DNA from: Clostridiales bacterium
Lineage (GTDB): Bacteria; Bacillota; Clostridia; Tissierellales; Sedimentibacteraceae
DNA length: 6,886 nucleotides
Assembly (NCBI GenBank): GCA_003457065.1
Contig: DMJQ01000203.1
Location: forward strand, 7,841-14,726
Direction: 5' to 3'
This document shows positions 5,543 to 6,886 of the stretch, one piece after another. Each line of letters starts with the position of its first letter. Position 1 is the stretch's first letter. Both the position numbers and the translations under genes were made by a program. The notes beneath the pieces are model-generated. The model made no database searches. It was not told the DNA's origin and saw nothing but the letters and a program-made list of their open reading frames with translations.

Positions 5543-6886
5543 ATGAAAAAAATTACAATTTTAACATTGGCGCTGTTGATGTTTCTCAGCTCCTTTAACA
5601 TAGGCTACGGCGCCGAAAGCGATAAAATAAAAGCACGTTTTACAAAAAGCGATGTATCCGGAACAAATTTCAAAGAAATTAAAATCACGCCTTACGGCCA
5701 TAAAGAAGAAGATAAAGATTACACATATGACATATATCTTCCATCCGGATACTTTGTGAGAGGTACAAGCGCCTCGTATGTTGCGGACAGAAACGGTGTG
5801 TACCCGTTCACTGTTTACGATGGCAGCAGTTGGAGGACATTCACTTATAAAATTGAAGGCATCGAAAAATCCGACTCTGATGACAAAGACAAAGATAAAG
5901 ACAAGGATGATGATAAAATAAACGCAAGTTTCGGCTTGATGTACGATTATGAAAAAAAGCAGATTCTGCTGAACATGAAGCTTGATAAAGTAAGAAAAAT
6001 AGTTACACCCGGCAGTACCGTATCATCTAACGAAGTGAACTACTACATAGGAACCGTACAGAATAATCAGATGAAGGATTTTACAGTCAAAGTGGATGAT
6101 GAGCCATACAATTTCAAGGTAATCAAGCAGGGTGAGTTTTATCTTTTGATATACATGTCGCCGATTAATTACAATAACTACAGCACCCTTGTTGAGTATT
6201 ACGGCTACAACTTTGCCAACAACAGCCAGTATACCACTTATCCTTCAAAAACCATCTATGACGACAACGGCAGATATGAAGTTCTGGTAAAAGCAGAAGG
6301 TTCTCAACAGGTTTTCAACTTCAACATAACAGGCATCGATTACCGCAGACCGTCGGTCAATGTTGATATCATTAATGATTTGACATTTGAAGTGAAGGCT
6401 GTGGATGATTTCGGACTGGATTACATGATAACCTACGACGGCAAGTATGTCCCCATGAAAAATTCCGACAACAAGTCATTCACATACAATCACCCCGAAG
6501 AGATAGAATACAGCGGAGATTACCTTTTTACCGTTGTTGACAAAAATGGAAACCGCACGGTATATTCCGCCACAATTACAAACAAGCGAAAGCCTCGAAG
6601 GCACAAGATTAATTTAGATGTCCACAATTTTAAAAATGCCGGAAAACTGTTTGAAGACATAGGTCTGAAATATCAAAAAAACGTAACTGAGCCTGAATAT
6701 TTTGAAAATATTCTTCCCGGCTACATGAACGGAAAAGATTCTTTAAACTTCGGACCGGATCTGCCCATATCAAGAGCAGAGATGGTGACAATTTTCTGCA
6801 GGTTAAATAATCTGCCTTACGATTCCGGCGCATATTTAAAATCAAAGTTTACGGACATAGGAAATCATTGGGCAAGGGATTATATA
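5543..6886 (+). CDS. Secreted SLH-domain surface protein, N-terminal part (cut by right edge)
   Basis: The 448 visible codons are open to the window end. Start ATG at 5543 follows TAGGAG, eight bases after the PilZ gene. Residues 1 to about 23 are a clear Sec signal peptide: MKK, a hydrophobic core, and a likely cleavage after GYG, before AES. A mature region follows with at least three similar Ig-like strand patterns: NGVYPFTVYDG (from 84), NGRYEVLVKAEG (from 242) and SGDYLFTVVDKNG (from 324). A Lys/Asp-rich linker lies at 110-125. From about 386 an S-layer homology (SLH) domain begins: GYMNG (393-397), then FGPDLPISRAEMVTIFCR and FTDIGNHWARDYI. SLH domains usually occur in threes and bind pyruvylated wall polysaccharide, so the rest probably lies outside the window. 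The Ig-like region could bind another protein or polymer, but no ligand or enzyme motif is recognised. This exported product is the odd one out in an otherwise cytoplasmic operon. Confidence 0.88.
   Translation, partial: MKKITILTLALLMFLSSFNIGYGAESDKIKARFTKSDVSGTNFKEIKITPYGHKEEDKDYTYDIYLPSGYFVRGTSASYVADRNGVYPFTVYDGSSWRTFTYKIEGIEKSDSDDKDKDKDKDDDKINASFGLMYDYEKKQILLNMKLDKVRKIVTPGSTVSSNEVNYYIGTVQNNQMKDFTVKVDDEPYNFKVIKQGEFYLLIYMSPINYNNYSTLVEYYGYNFANNSQYTTYPSKTIYDDNGRYEVLVKAEGSQQVFNFNITGIDYRRPSVNVDIINDLTFEVKAVDDFGLDYMITYDGKYVPMKNSDNKSFTYNHPEEIEYSGDYLFTVVDKNGNRTVYSATITNKRKPRRHKINLDVHNFKNAGKLFEDIGLKYQKNVTEPEYFENILPGYMNGKDSLNFGPDLPISRAEMVTIFCRLNNLPYDSGAYLKSKFTDIGNHWARDYI

Noticed and set aside
6630..6845. 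71-residue minus-strand frame near the right edge
   Set aside because: Antisense to the SLH domain, whose coding signature is clear on the plus strand.

Overview
The window looks like a piece of a low-GC, motile Gram-positive genome, most likely class Clostridia. The reasons are AT-rich sequence, strong AGGAG-type ribosome binding sites, a clostridial-type CheA with an Hpt and a P2 domain, a pair of small FliK-like and FlhB-like genes resembling Bacillus subtilis ylqG-ylqH, and a surface protein with an SLH domain. Genus cannot be named from the sequence alone.

Layout: positions 1-826 (minus strand) hold the N-terminal 275 residues of a CheA chemotaxis kinase, cut by the left window edge. 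Positions 827-1026 are a 200-base divergent intergenic region. It carries a perfect 12-base inverted repeat whose arms each contain GCCGATAT, the -10 core of flagellar/motility sigma factor (SigD/FliA) promoters, one facing each way. A sigma-A-like TATAAT lies just before the rightward operon. From 1027 to the right edge runs a very tight five-gene plus-strand operon: FliK-like protein (1027-2466), soluble FlhB C-terminal-domain homologue (2453-2734, overlapping by 14 bases), long FtsA-like actin-fold ATPase with C-terminal extension (2736-4886, 1-base gap), YcgR-like PilZ protein (4902-5534), and a secreted SLH-domain protein (5543 to edge, incomplete).

How they may work together: CheA belongs to chemotaxis signalling. 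The FliK-like and FlhB-like pair resembles the parts that control substrate switching in flagellar export. The PilZ protein is a probable c-di-GMP-responsive factor, and the SLH protein sits at the cell wall. What is unusual is the large FtsA-like ATPase in the middle of this set. It keeps the nucleotide-binding motifs and the FtsA-specific 1C/SHS2 region, but it continues for about 330 residues into an acidic linker and a C-terminal beta-rich domain where classical FtsA would end in a membrane-binding helix. Tight spacing suggests the five proteins are co-produced; a joint role in motility, cell surface or division is inference. No RNA genes, mobile elements, CRISPR arrays or clear terminators were seen.
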